Shown: positions 14,181 through 22,317, counted from the first letter of the stretch. The stretch: DNA of 27,799 bases from an uncultured Anaerostipes sp. (GCA_900756035.1 CAAEIR010000047.1:1-27799); one strand, 5' to 3'. Notes: generated by a model from the sequence alone, not told the origin. Program-made: numbers and translations.

Positions 14181-15197
14181 ATGAGAAAAATAATAAAAAG
14201 ATCAGCGGCGCTGTTGTTGGCGGTTGTCGTTGGATTTGGAATGACCGGATGTAAGAAAAAGCAGGGAAAAGACGAGGTTCAACGCTATGCATGGCCTCTT
14301 GGAACATCCAGCCCTGAGGATACGGTAACACAGCTTTATGCAGAAAAATTTGCTCAGGAAGTCAAACGGTTAAGCGATGGAAAAATGAAGATTGAGGTAT
14401 ATCCCAACAGTACTCTGGGAGGTGACAGGGAACTTTTGGAGAGCTGCAAAGACGGGGATATCCCGTTTGTTGTACAGAATACGGCGCCTCAGGTAACATT
14501 CCTTCCGGATACCGCGGTTTTTGACCTTCCGAGTGCGTTTTCAACGATCCAGGAAGCAAGAGATGCCGTAGATAATCCGAATTTTTACAGTAAAATGGAA
14601 AAAGTGTATGAAAAGGGCGGATACAAGCTTCTTGGCTATGCTGATCAGGGATTCCGTGTTATGTCCACGAATAAAAACATTAAAGATATCAGTGATTTTA
14701 AAGGACAGAAGATTCGTACCATGGAAAACAGTTATCACTTGAAGTTTTGGAAAGCTCTCGGATCTAATCCGACTCCGATGACATTTAGTGAAGTGTACAT
14801 TGGTCTTCAGCAGGGAACCATTGACGCACAGGAAAATCCATATGAAGTTATTGTATCCAGTAAATTGTATGAACAGCAGGATTATGTGGTGGAAACGAAC
14901 CATCTTCCACATTATATTTCACTGATTGTCAGCGATGAATTCTTCCAGGATCTTCCGAAGGATCAGCAAAAGATTATTATGCAGGCGTCTGAGACAGCGA
15001 AAGAGTATGCAAGAAAAGCTTCTGACCAGCGTATTGCAGATCGAGTGAAAGTCATCAAAGACAGTGGAACTAAGATTGTGAAGCTGGACGAAAAAGTACA
15101 GAAAGATGTAAGAAAAGCTTCAGAACCGATTTATCAGGAAATTCAGAAAAACATTTCAAAAGATGTTTATGACGCATATTTAAGCCTTGAACGATGA
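14181..15197 (+). CDS. dctP: TRAP transporter solute-binding lipoprotein, DctP family
   Basis: The protein has 338 residues. It has a lipoprotein signal with lipobox MTGC (lipidated C24) as expected in a Gram-positive cell, then the DctP/YiaO-type binding fold. The ligand-carboxylate arginine is R179 in FKGQKIRTMENSYHLKFW, followed by the family segment PTPMTFSEVYIGLQQGTIDAQENP. It therefore should bind an organic acid. Proximity to quinate/shikimate genes makes a hydroaromatic acid plausible, but a sugar acid such as a gluconate-type ligand cannot be excluded. AGGAGG lies just after the dctM stop. A terminator follows about 50 bases later. Confidence 0.92.
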   Translation: MRKIIKRSAALLLAVVVGFGMTGCKKKQGKDEVQRYAWPLGTSSPEDTVTQLYAEKFAQEVKRLSDGKMKIEVYPNSTLGGDRELLESCKDGDIPFVVQNTAPQVTFLPDTAVFDLPSAFSTIQEARDAVDNPNFYSKMEKVYEKGGYKLLGYADQGFRVMSTNKNIKDISDFKGQKIRTMENSYHLKFWKALGSNPTPMTFSEVYIGLQQGTIDAQENPYEVIVSSKLYEQQDYVVETNHLPHYISLIVSDEFFQDLPKDQQKIIMQASETAKEYARKASDQRIADRVKVIKDSGTKIVKLDEKVQKDVRKASEPIYQEIQKNISKDVYDAYLSLER

Positions 15198-15240
15198 CAT
15201 TGGGCGTTCGCTCTGTTGCCGCAATGCTGAAACAAAATGA

Positions 15241-15286
15241 AGAAAAAAGTGCAGTAATCAGAAATTTGGGATTTCTGCACTTTTTC
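15241..15286. terminator. Terminator between dctP and the convergent gene
   Basis: AGTGC (15248-15252) pairs with GCACT (15277-15281), and AGAAAT (15260-15265) pairs with ATTTCT (15271-15276) around TTGGG, with an internal bulge. T15281-15285 follows on the plus strand, and A15243-15248 gives a T-run on the minus strand, so it may work both ways. Confidence 0.65.
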
Positions 15287-15307
15287 TATAAAAAGCAAAA
15301 TATAAAA

Positions 15308-16393
15308 TTAAAGAGGAATTTTTTCAAGAAAGTTTCTCCATGTCTGTTTTGTTTTTGGCGGAATAAGCGGAGGCATATAGGATGCTAAATACCAGTTTAA
15401 ATGAAGGTCGGATGTTATCTGATTTTCTGAGAAAGACGATGCTACAGGCTGCAGTAAATCTCCTTCGGAAGAAAATTCCATAATACATTGTTTTCCGGAA
15501 ATCAGATTGTTGATGCGCATTAGATCAGAATAATAATCTAAAAGAATAAACGGAAGATTTTGATCGGTTCGTATGGAATAGGCGTATTTTGAGAACCGGT
15601 CTTTGAGAAACTGCGGACAGGAGTCATCGGCAATCATCACAACAAATAAGGAATCGTAGAAAGGAAAATATTCGGTCATTCGATCAGAAAAAAGATAAGG
15701 TGTATCATCTTCGGAGTAGGTATAGTGGATGCCATAGAGGGTGTGGTGTTCTTTAGTTAATTGAACATTGCGTACCGTTTCGGTTCCGTTTCCTTCAAAA
15801 AAAACAAGGACGTTTTCTGTTTCTTCCAGCATGTGAAAATGAATAGGGGCAAGCGGCTGGTCCGGAAGCATCCAGAAAAAGATGCAGTCGGAATGATCGG
15901 CAAACAAATCAAAAAGCTCTCCCGGAATCGGCATGGCGACTTCCTGACGAATTGTGAAGGAATAGATCCCTAATTTATTTCCGTCAGCTACGAGGCGTTT
16001 TATGTATTTTAGGTTCATCTTATCTGAGCGGGACGGATCCCAGCGAAATGTGATATTCCAGGGAATGCAGTATCCTAGCTTTTCAGAAGTGCTGCGCAGC
16101 AGCTTGGCTCCATAAGTCCAACTGTTATAGCCCAGAAGAATCCCAAGGTTTTTAATTGCGGAGTGCGATGTTTGTTCGAGAATTCGTTGAATCATAAAGT
16201 AATAAGAACTGTCCTGATTTGCAAGAAGATGATCGATAACAGAAAAAACAGGAATCTGAAAATGTCCGAAAGAAAATCGATGTACAATCTGTTCTAGCGA
16301 TTTTAGGGCTGATTCGGGGTCTTTAGACATTTCGTCAATTTTGTGTTCGACGATACTATCAATTTTGGATCTTGTGATGAAATTAGAGTTCAT
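15308..16393 (-). CDS. Unrecognised protein, possibly a radical-SAM-like fold lacking its cluster cysteines
   Basis: The protein has 361 residues from MNSNFITRSK; GGGAGA is just upstream, so the longer frame to 16438 is not needed. I do not recognise the family. There is no signal, membrane helix or CxxxCxxC. The middle reads like alternating strands and helices of a TIM-type barrel (IPWNITFRWDPSR, YIKRLVADGNKLGIYSFTI). Near residue 320, CIMEFSSEGDLLQPV looks like the radical-SAM/SPASM motif C-x(n)-dGdvyPC with the final Cys replaced by Val. That is a pattern impression, not a match. A -10 (TATAAT, minus strand, 16449-16444) lies about 50 bases upstream of the start. It is convergent with dctP and divergent from yqeG, so its link to either neighbour is unclear. 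Confidence 0.55.
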   Translation of the reverse strand: MNSNFITRSKIDSIVEHKIDEMSKDPESALKSLEQIVHRFSFGHFQIPVFSVIDHLLANQDSSYYFMIQRILEQTSHSAIKNLGILLGYNSWTYGAKLLRSTSEKLGYCIPWNITFRWDPSRSDKMNLKYIKRLVADGNKLGIYSFTIRQEVAMPIPGELFDLFADHSDCIFFWMLPDQPLAPIHFHMLEETENVLVFFEGNGTETVRNVQLTKEHHTLYGIHYTYSEDDTPYLFSDRMTEYFPFYDSLFVVMIADDSCPQFLKDRFSKYAYSIRTDQNLPFILLDYYSDLMRINNLISGKQCIMEFSSEGDLLQPVASSFSENQITSDLHLNWYLASYMPPLIPPKTKQTWRNFLEKIPL

Positions 16394-16592
16394 AGAAGTT
16401 CTCCCTTCTGAATTAAAATGAAGTGGATCTTGTAACATAATTTATTATACAATAAAAATGCATGGAATTAAAGTGTGAAAGTGGTGAAAATTCAGTGGAC
16501 GGCGTAAGTGGTACCGAAGATTGGGAAAAGTATTGCGAAAATGGGGTGGCTGTTATAAAATAAAAAAAACGAAACAAGGAGAGAAAGAAGAC

Positions 16593-17096
16593 ATGTTTCA
16601 TAAATTTTACCCGTCAGAGAATATAAAGAGTACTTATGATATCGACTTTGAATATTATTATGAGAAAGGATACCGCGGCATTATTTTTGATGTCGATAAT
16701 ACTTTAGTTCCGCACAATGCGCCGGCAGATGATCGTGCTAAGAAATTATTTTCCAGACTTCGTAATATCGGATATGAGTTTTGCTTTACCAGTAATAATA
16801 AAGAACCGAGAGTGAAGAAGTTCTGCCAGGCAGTGGGAGGGCGCCATTATATATATAAAGCAGGCAAACCAATGAGAAAAGGATATCGCCATGCAATGAA
16901 GCTTATGGGAACCAATGAGAAAAATACGCTTTTTGTAGGAGATCAGCTCTTTACTGATATTTACGGAGCAAACCGTACAGGGATTCACAGTATTTTGGTG
17001 GCTCCGATGCACCCTAAGGAAGAGATTCAGATTGTTTTAAAACGATATCTTGAAAAGATTGTACTTCGCAGTTACTATAAAAAGAAACAAAGATAA
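16593..17096 (+). CDS. yqeG: YqeG family HAD-IIIA phosphatase
   Basis: The protein has 167 residues, close to B. subtilis YqeG in length. HAD motif I is IIFDVDNTLVP with nucleophile D33 and D35, motif II is FTSNN, the motif III lysine lies in the KAGKP region, and motif IV is LFVGDQLFTDIYGANRTGI. Opening MFHKFYPSENIKSTYDID is typical of the family. The substrate is unsettled; some relatives act on lipid phosphates such as phosphatidylglycerophosphate. The start at 16593 has AAGGAGAG about 9 bases upstream; the longer frame lacks a site. In many Firmicutes yqeG precedes yqeH/aroE genes, but here it stands alone, ending in a two-way terminator. Confidence 0.88.
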   Translation: MFHKFYPSENIKSTYDIDFEYYYEKGYRGIIFDVDNTLVPHNAPADDRAKKLFSRLRNIGYEFCFTSNNKEPRVKKFCQAVGGRHYIYKAGKPMRKGYRHAMKLMGTNEKNTLFVGDQLFTDIYGANRTGIHSILVAPMHPKEEIQIVLKRYLEKIVLRSYYKKKQR

Positions 17097-17130
17097 TAAA
17101 AAATCCCGCAATGTGGGATTTTTTATTATC
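17092..17130. terminator. Strong bidirectional terminator between yqeG and flavoenzyme 2
   Basis: A perfect 16-bp stem (17092-17107 with 17115-17130) surrounds a 7-base loop. The stem has a CCC/GGG tip flanked by A- and T-runs, so it functions on both strands. It overlaps the last codons of yqeG. Confidence 0.92.
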
Positions 17131-17147
17131 TATAATTTTCTAAGGAT

Positions 17148-19136
17148 TTAGATAAAGTTCTGGCGTTCCAGAGCAACTAAAATATCGCGTCCTTCTTTCA
17201 CACCTTCGATAATTCGACGAGTCTGAGCACTGTCACCGATATTCAAAACTTCAATTCCTTCGTAGATGAAGTGGTTGTACAGTTCCTGAAGATCCGGTGT
17301 CGCAGATTCCATACCAAGGCAGATAAATCCATAATCAAAATCAAGATCCAGATCTTTATAGTCATGTCTTACTACAAAGCTGTGTTCTTTAACTTCCAGA
17401 AGAGAAGCGTTCGGATACTGTGTTACATGGTTTCGATTCATAAATTCCAGAGAACCGGTTTTGGTAATAAAATCAAGGTTTTCTCCGAAGTGAGATTTCT
17501 GTTCTACAATTGTAACGTCTGCTTTTCTCGGAACAAAGAATTCTACGACGTCCAGTCCTACGTTTCCACCACCGATAATAACGACTTTTTTACCGCTTAA
17601 ATCTTCCGGATAAGATTCTACGTTATTTACAAGATCGAAGATTGTAGATACATTGCCGGCTTCTAAGTTTTCCTTTAATCCAGGTATATTTGGAAGGAGT
17701 GGTTTTGAACCGGTTGCATTTACGACAATGTCAGGTTTAAAACCTTCGATAAAATCGATGGAAGCTTCTGTATCTTTACAGATAAACAGATTTTTCAGTC
17801 CCATAGCGCGGTGTTCTAAGTACTGAGGGAAATATCCAAGACGGCGTTTGTTTGGCATCTGTCCGACACGCCGTGCAAGACCGCCAAGCTGGTGGCTTTT
17901 CTCAATTAATACGGTTGCGCATCCGACTTCAGCAGCAGTACATGCTGCTTCCAATCCTGCGGTACCACCACCGACAACAACAACATTGCAAGGTTTTTTC
18001 AACTTGCGGTTTTTATAATAAGAACCGGAAACAACAGCTGGATTAATGCTGCAGCGCATTGGTTCATCCGTCAGAGTCGCGGTACATCCGTTGTTGCAGG
18101 AGATACAACGATTGATGTCATCTGTATTTCCAAACTGTACTTTGTTTACCCATTCAGGATCTGCAATTAGTCCGCGGCCAATCGCAATGAGATCGGCATC
18201 CCCGTCTTCCAGAATCCGGTTTGCAACTTCCGGTTCACGGATATTTCCGCTGGTAAGACATGGTTTTCCGGTTTTTTCCCGAATAGCTTTTGACATGTAG
18301 GATTTCCATCCATCCGGAAGATAATCAGCATCATACTGATATTGAATAGAACAGGTCAGTCCGGCAGAGACGCAGAATACATCAACATAGTCTTTGAAAT
18401 ATTCTACAATTTCCAAAGTATCTTCCAGAGTATTTCCACCTTCTGCTAATTCATCTGCACTGATACCCAAAAAGATAGGAGTATTCTCACCAACCATATC
18501 TCGAACTGCTTTTAATACCATAGTGACAAAACGTGCTCGATTTTCTTTGGAGCCGCCGAATTCATCGTTACGGTCATTGGTTGTCGGGGACAGGAACTGA
18601 TTTAACAGATATCCGTGTCCGGCCTGAATTTCGATAGCATCGAAACCAGCAGTAACAGCACGTTTTGCTGCCTGTGCAAATTTATCCACGATGGTCAGAA
18701 TCTCATCCTCGGAAAGCGCTCTTGGGATGTCACCGCCGACTCTGGACGGGATGTCAGAAGCTGAAACCGGCTGAATGTTTGTAATAGTTCCGTTGGCTGC
18801 AGATCCGGCATGGTTTAATAAAATGCTGATCTTTGATCCACAGTCGTGAATGCTTTCGCAAAGCCGGTAAAGTCCCGGAATATAGTTATCATGGTCAATA
18901 CGAAGCTGGTAAGATCCACTTGCACCCTGAGGGGAGTAAACGCTTGCTCCTTCAATAATGATGAGACCGGCTCCGCCTTTTGCTCGTTGTTTATAATATT
19001 CAATCAGCCTTTCATTTACTTCACCAGTATGTTCAGCAAAATTTGTTCCAATGGGAGTCATGACAATACGGTTTCGAAGTGTCATGGATTTTACTGTATA
19101 CGGTTCAAATAATTTACGGAAATTCTTTGCTGCCAT
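17148..19136 (-). CDS. Enoate reductase-like flavoenzyme 2 (paralogue of flavoenzyme 1)
   Basis: The protein has 662 residues, collinear with flavoenzyme 1 over its whole length. FMN TIM barrel about 1-340; 4Fe-4S site C344-x2-C347-x3-C351-x10-C362; FAD fold VVVVGGGTAGLEAA (about 387-400); NAD(P)H fold VVIIGGGNVGLDVVE (about 522-536). The active-site segment is EIQAGHGYLLNQF: Q171, H174, Y176, so the first His of the usual His-x2-His-x-Tyr triad is Gln, unlike flavoenzyme 1. That points to a different substrate or orientation. GGAGG lies 10 bases before the ATG, and a good minus-strand promoter is present. It is divergent from LysR 2. Other family roles (bile-acid BaiCD/BaiH-like, FldZ-like cinnamate, dienoyl-CoA reductase) remain possible. 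Confidence 0.85.
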   Translation of the reverse strand: MAAKNFRKLFEPYTVKSMTLRNRIVMTPIGTNFAEHTGEVNERLIEYYKQRAKGGAGLIIIEGASVYSPQGASGSYQLRIDHDNYIPGLYRLCESIHDCGSKISILLNHAGSAANGTITNIQPVSASDIPSRVGGDIPRALSEDEILTIVDKFAQAAKRAVTAGFDAIEIQAGHGYLLNQFLSPTTNDRNDEFGGSKENRARFVTMVLKAVRDMVGENTPIFLGISADELAEGGNTLEDTLEIVEYFKDYVDVFCVSAGLTCSIQYQYDADYLPDGWKSYMSKAIREKTGKPCLTSGNIREPEVANRILEDGDADLIAIGRGLIADPEWVNKVQFGNTDDINRCISCNNGCTATLTDEPMRCSINPAVVSGSYYKNRKLKKPCNVVVVGGGTAGLEAACTAAEVGCATVLIEKSHQLGGLARRVGQMPNKRRLGYFPQYLEHRAMGLKNLFICKDTEASIDFIEGFKPDIVVNATGSKPLLPNIPGLKENLEAGNVSTIFDLVNNVESYPEDLSGKKVVIIGGGNVGLDVVEFFVPRKADVTIVEQKSHFGENLDFITKTGSLEFMNRNHVTQYPNASLLEVKEHSFVVRHDYKDLDLDFDYGFICLGMESATPDLQELYNHFIYEGIEVLNIGDSAQTRRIIEGVKEGRDILVALERQNFI

Positions 19137-19178
19137 AATTATGATTCCTCCAATTTATTAAATAATTTTCTAAAAATA

Positions 19179-19225
19179 ATTATAGCAAAGTGAATATATA
19201 AATGCAATGAAGAATGTGCTATACT
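19179..19225. promoter_or_regulatory. Divergent promoters of flavoenzyme 2 (-) and LysR 2 (+)
   Basis: Minus strand: TTGCAT (19207-19202), 17-base spacer, TATAAT (19184-19179), about 43 bases from the flavoenzyme start. Plus strand: -10 TATACT at 19220-19225 with a poor -35. The half-sites TATAGC (19181-19186) and GCTATA (19218-19223) form an inverted pair covering both -10 boxes, which could let LysR 2 control both directions. Confidence 0.55.
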
Positions 19226-19263
19226 ATTGATAAATAAAATTTATGGATTTTGAGGATATGGTT

Positions 19264-20145
19264 ATGAATTTGAATCATTTATATTATTTCCGGACGTTGG
19301 CAAAAGAGGAACACTATACGAGAACTGCAGATATGCTGTCAATTACGCAGCCGAGTTTAAGCCATGCAATTTCCTGTCTGGAAAATGAGTTGGGAGTAAA
19401 ATTATTTGAAAAGCAGGGGCGAAATGCCCGTCTTACGAAATACGGGGCATTATTTCTGCGGTATGTGGAACAGTCTTTGGACATGCTGGATGAAGGAAAA
19501 CGACTTTTGATGGAGTCGTCTGGCATTGACGGCGGATTTATTGATATGGGCTATATTTTCACGTTGGGAAGTCACTTTATTCCGCAGTTAATTAAAGATT
19601 ATCTCAGCGTAAAAGGGAAAAATCATATTAAGTTTTCTTTCGGACAGGGAACGACAAAGAAAATTATTGAAGAACTAAAAGACGGAAAATACGATTTGGC
19701 ATTTTCTTCTTATATTGAGGGAGAGAAGGAACTTGAGTTTATTCCGATCGGACAGGAGGAATTGGTATTAATCACACCGAAGGGTCATCCGCTGTCTGAG
19801 AAAAAGGAGATTAATCTTTTAGATACGGTAGATTATGATTATGTGTATTTTACAAGGAACAGTGGTCTCAGACCGGTAATTGACAACTGCTTTTCCAAAA
19901 TTAAGCGTCAGCCGATAATTGCTTATGAGGGTGAGGAAGATTCTTCTGTAGCAGGTCTTGTAGCAGCCGGGTTTGGGATCGCCATTCTTCCAAGGATTCC
20001 TCTTTTAGATACAATGGATGTCTGTATTCGGCCGATTACATCTCCGGTGATTGAACGGTATATTTATCTTGTATTAAAGAAAAATAAATATTTAACACCT
20101 GTGGTAAGAGATTTTATTGAATTTCTGAAAAAGAGGCAGAATTAA
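19264..20145 (+). CDS. LysR-family transcriptional regulator 2
   Basis: The protein has 293 residues from MNLNHLYYFRTLAKEEHYTR. GAGG at 19252-19255 is 8 bases upstream, and this start matches that of LysR 1; upstream in-frame ATGs at 19243 and 19258 are less likely. The winged helix has MLSITQPSLSHAISCLENE and LGVKLFEKQGRNARLTKYG. The effector domain covers about 90-290. Its position, divergent from flavoenzyme 2, is the standard arrangement of a LysR protein and its target. It is a paralogue of LysR 1, so a regulator-reductase pair seems to have been duplicated. It may also influence the following chorismate mutase-shikimate kinase gene, which however has its own promoter. Confidence 0.92.
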   Translation: MNLNHLYYFRTLAKEEHYTRTADMLSITQPSLSHAISCLENELGVKLFEKQGRNARLTKYGALFLRYVEQSLDMLDEGKRLLMESSGIDGGFIDMGYIFTLGSHFIPQLIKDYLSVKGKNHIKFSFGQGTTKKIIEELKDGKYDLAFSSYIEGEKELEFIPIGQEELVLITPKGHPLSEKKEINLLDTVDYDYVYFTRNSGLRPVIDNCFSKIKRQPIIAYEGEEDSSVAGLVAAGFGIAILPRIPLLDTMDVCIRPITSPVIERYIYLVLKKNKYLTPVVRDFIEFLKKRQN

Positions 20146-20173
20146 TAATATGGAAAGGTTTGGAGAGAAAGAA

Positions 20174-20203
20174 TTGAAAATGACAGGATTTTTATGCTAT
20201 ACT
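20174..20203 (+). promoter_or_regulatory. Promoter of the chorismate mutase-shikimate kinase gene
   Basis: TTGAAA (20174-20179), an 18-base spacer and TATACT (20198-20203) preceded by TGC, an extended -10. It lies about 70 bases before the start codon of the fusion gene. Confidence 0.7.
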
Positions 20204-20271
20204 AAAAAAGCCTGTTATGCATATTTTGACAGCAGGTGACATTAGAATTGAGAGAAAAGGAAAGACAAACG

Positions 20272-21048
20272 ATGAACCAGTTAGATGAGATCAGAGAGAG
20301 ACTAGATCTTTGCGATAAGAAAATAGTATCGGTTCTTGAAGAGCGGATGGATATTATCAAAGAGATTATGGTTTACAAGAAGGAAAACGGATTGCCGATT
20401 TTGCAGCCTGAACAGGAAAAGAGACAGCGCAAGATGTTGTTGACCCATGTGGATGACAATACATATAAGGATGAGATTTTGGATATTTTTACTTATATTG
20501 TAGAGAACAGCCGCAGAATTCAGGCAAAGACATTATTTACACACAATATTTTATTAATCGGATTTATGGGAACCGGAAAAAGTACAGTATCTACGTATTT
20601 GAGTACTATTCTTGCTTCGCCTCAGGTTGAGATGGATGAAGTGATTGTAAAAAAAGAAGGAATGTCCATTAATAAGATTTTTGAAGAATACGGAGAAATA
20701 TATTTCAGAAACTGTGAGACAAACCTTTTAATTGAACTGCAAAAGAAGAATAATCAGATCGTTTCCTGCGGAGGCGGTGTGGCTCTTCGAGATGAAAATG
20801 TAAGAGAGATGAAAAAGAACGGAAAGGTTGTTCTTTTAACAGCTTCTCCGGAAGTGATTTTAGAGCGTGTCAAAGACAATGATGACAGACCTTTGCTTCG
20901 CGGAAATAAAAACATAGAATTTATTTCAAAAATGATGGAGGAACGTCGGCCAAAATATGAAGCGGCAGCAGATATTGTGGTAAGTACGGACCGTAAAACA
21001 GTTGAGGAGATTGCAGAAGAAATTGTTGTAAAGTTAACCAGAAATTAG
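20272..21048 (+). CDS. Fused chorismate mutase (AroQ type)-shikimate kinase
   Basis: The protein has 258 residues. Residues 1-86 are an AroQ helical chorismate mutase and about 92-258 a complete shikimate kinase. Kinase: Walker A GFMGTGKS (97-104), D122 in VEMDEVI, R146 in YFRNCE, CGGGVAL (166-172), lid RPLLRG (206-211), and ERRPKYEAAADIVV. Mutase: R8, R25, K36 and E49 match R11, R28, K39 and E52 of the E. coli P-protein domain, but the D48 and R51 positions are Gln (Q45, Q48). The kinase makes shikimate 3-phosphate from ATP; the mutase makes prephenate from chorismate. The ATG at 20272 is chosen because AAGGAAAG is upstream and it begins the mutase helix; the in-frame GTG at 20236 is poorer. 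It links the cluster to aromatic amino acid synthesis. Confidence 0.9.
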   Translation: MNQLDEIRERLDLCDKKIVSVLEERMDIIKEIMVYKKENGLPILQPEQEKRQRKMLLTHVDDNTYKDEILDIFTYIVENSRRIQAKTLFTHNILLIGFMGTGKSTVSTYLSTILASPQVEMDEVIVKKEGMSINKIFEEYGEIYFRNCETNLLIELQKKNNQIVSCGGGVALRDENVREMKKNGKVVLLTASPEVILERVKDNDDRPLLRGNKNIEFISKMMEERRPKYEAAADIVVSTDRKTVEEIAEEIVVKLTRN

Positions 21049-21068
21049 ATTAGAATGGAGGATTAATT

Positions 21069-22253
21069 ATGCATTCATTTACGCAGTATACACCGACCAG
21101 AATTGTATTTGGAAAAGAAACGGAAAAACAGGTTGGAACTCTCGCCAAAAGTCAGGGAGCCTCAAAGGTATTCGTAGTCTATGGAGGCGGAAGTGTTGTC
21201 AAAAGCGGACTTTTGGATCGTGTATCTGAATCTCTGAAAGAAGCAGGACTGGATTTTATGGCAATGGGAGGCGTAAAGCCGAATCCAAGACTGTCTTTTG
21301 CACGAGAAGCTGTAGAAAAGTCCAAAGAATTTGGAACGGATTTTGTGCTGGCAGTGGGAGGCGGAAGCGTTATTGACACAGCGAAGGCAGTAGCTCACGG
21401 AACGGCGAATCCGGAGAATGATATCTGGGAATTCTGGTCCAGAGAAAAAACAGTAGAAAAATCTCTTCCGGTAGGAGTGGTTTTAACTCTGGCAGCCGCA
21501 GGAAGTGAGACAAGCGATTCAGCAGTTCTTACAAATGAAGAAACAAAGGTGAAACGAGGACTTTCTACCGATTTCAATCGTCCTGCATTTGCAATTATGA
21601 ATCCGGAACTTACTTATACTTTGCCAAAATATCAGGTTGGATGTGGAGTTGTTGATATTATGATGCATACATTAGACCGATATTTTACAAAAACAGAGAA
21701 CAATGAGCTGACAGACGAGATTGCGGAAGGACTTTTGCGTACCGTAATTCGAAACGGAGCAACAGCAATTAAGGATTCTCATGATTATGATGCGATGAGC
21801 GAGATTATGTGGGCAGGAAGCCTGTCTCATAACGGACTTACCGGACTGGGAGCAGAAAAAGACTTTGCAGTACATCAGTTGGGACATGAACTAAGTGCCA
21901 AATTTGATATTGCACATGGTGCAAGCTTATCTGCTGTCTGGGGAGCATGGGCTACTTATGTATATGATGCAAAACCGGAGCGCTTTACCCAGTATGCCGA
22001 AAAAGTGTGGGGCATTAAAGAAACAAATCCGGTGAAAGCGGCACAGGAGGGAATCCAGAAAACGGTCGCATATTTTAAATCATTAGATATGCCGACTTGC
22101 TTTAGTGAAGCTTCTGAAATTGGAATTAAGACAGAAGAAGAGCTTTGCAAGATGGCAGAAGGCTGTTCCTATGGAGGAACCAGAAGTATCGGAGCTTTTA
22201 AATCATGCGATGAACAGGATATTTACCAAATCTATAAATTAGCAAATAAATAG
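21069..22253 (+). CDS. Iron-containing alcohol dehydrogenase (YqhD/butanol dehydrogenase-like)
   Basis: The protein has 394 residues. It is a group III dehydrogenase with nucleotide loop AVGGGSVIDTAK (95-106) and metal ligands D196 (VVDIMMH), H200, H269 and H283 (FAVHQLGHEL...IAHGAS), matching YqhD D194, H198, H267 and H281. The opening FTQYTPTRIVFGKETE is typical of NADPH-dependent butanol dehydrogenases and YqhD. It reduces aldehydes or ketones to alcohols. GGAGG precedes the ATG, 20 bases after the kinase stop, so it is probably cotranscribed with the shikimate kinase fusion. A role on a ring ketone of the hydroaromatic pathway is possible but unsupported beyond position; fermentative or detoxifying aldehyde reduction is the default. 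Confidence 0.9.
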   Translation: MHSFTQYTPTRIVFGKETEKQVGTLAKSQGASKVFVVYGGGSVVKSGLLDRVSESLKEAGLDFMAMGGVKPNPRLSFAREAVEKSKEFGTDFVLAVGGGSVIDTAKAVAHGTANPENDIWEFWSREKTVEKSLPVGVVLTLAAAGSETSDSAVLTNEETKVKRGLSTDFNRPAFAIMNPELTYTLPKYQVGCGVVDIMMHTLDRYFTKTENNELTDEIAEGLLRTVIRNGATAIKDSHDYDAMSEIMWAGSLSHNGLTGLGAEKDFAVHQLGHELSAKFDIAHGASLSAVWGAWATYVYDAKPERFTQYAEKVWGIKETNPVKAAQEGIQKTVAYFKSLDMPTCFSEASEIGIKTEEELCKMAEGCSYGGTRSIGAFKSCDEQDIYQIYKLANK

Positions 22254-22277
22254 TTGCTTCAACTATAGATTTATAAT
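22251..22277 (+). promoter_or_regulatory. Inverted repeat and -10 element upstream of efp
   Basis: TAGTTG (22251-22256) and CAACTA (22260-22265) form a perfect short hairpin overlapping the dehydrogenase stop codon. TATAAT at 22272-22277 is a possible -10 for efp, but no -35 fits. No T-run follows the hairpin, so it is unlikely to be a full terminator. Confidence 0.35.
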
Positions 22278-22317
22278 AAAATGAGAACAGGATATATTTA
22301 AGGAGGACAATTTTAAA

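Noticed and set aside
12391..15197. TRAP system as a dicarboxylate (C4) transporter
   Set aside because: DctQ/DctM/DctP names reflect family only; no C4-specific residues can be read, and the neighbouring genes point to other organic acids.
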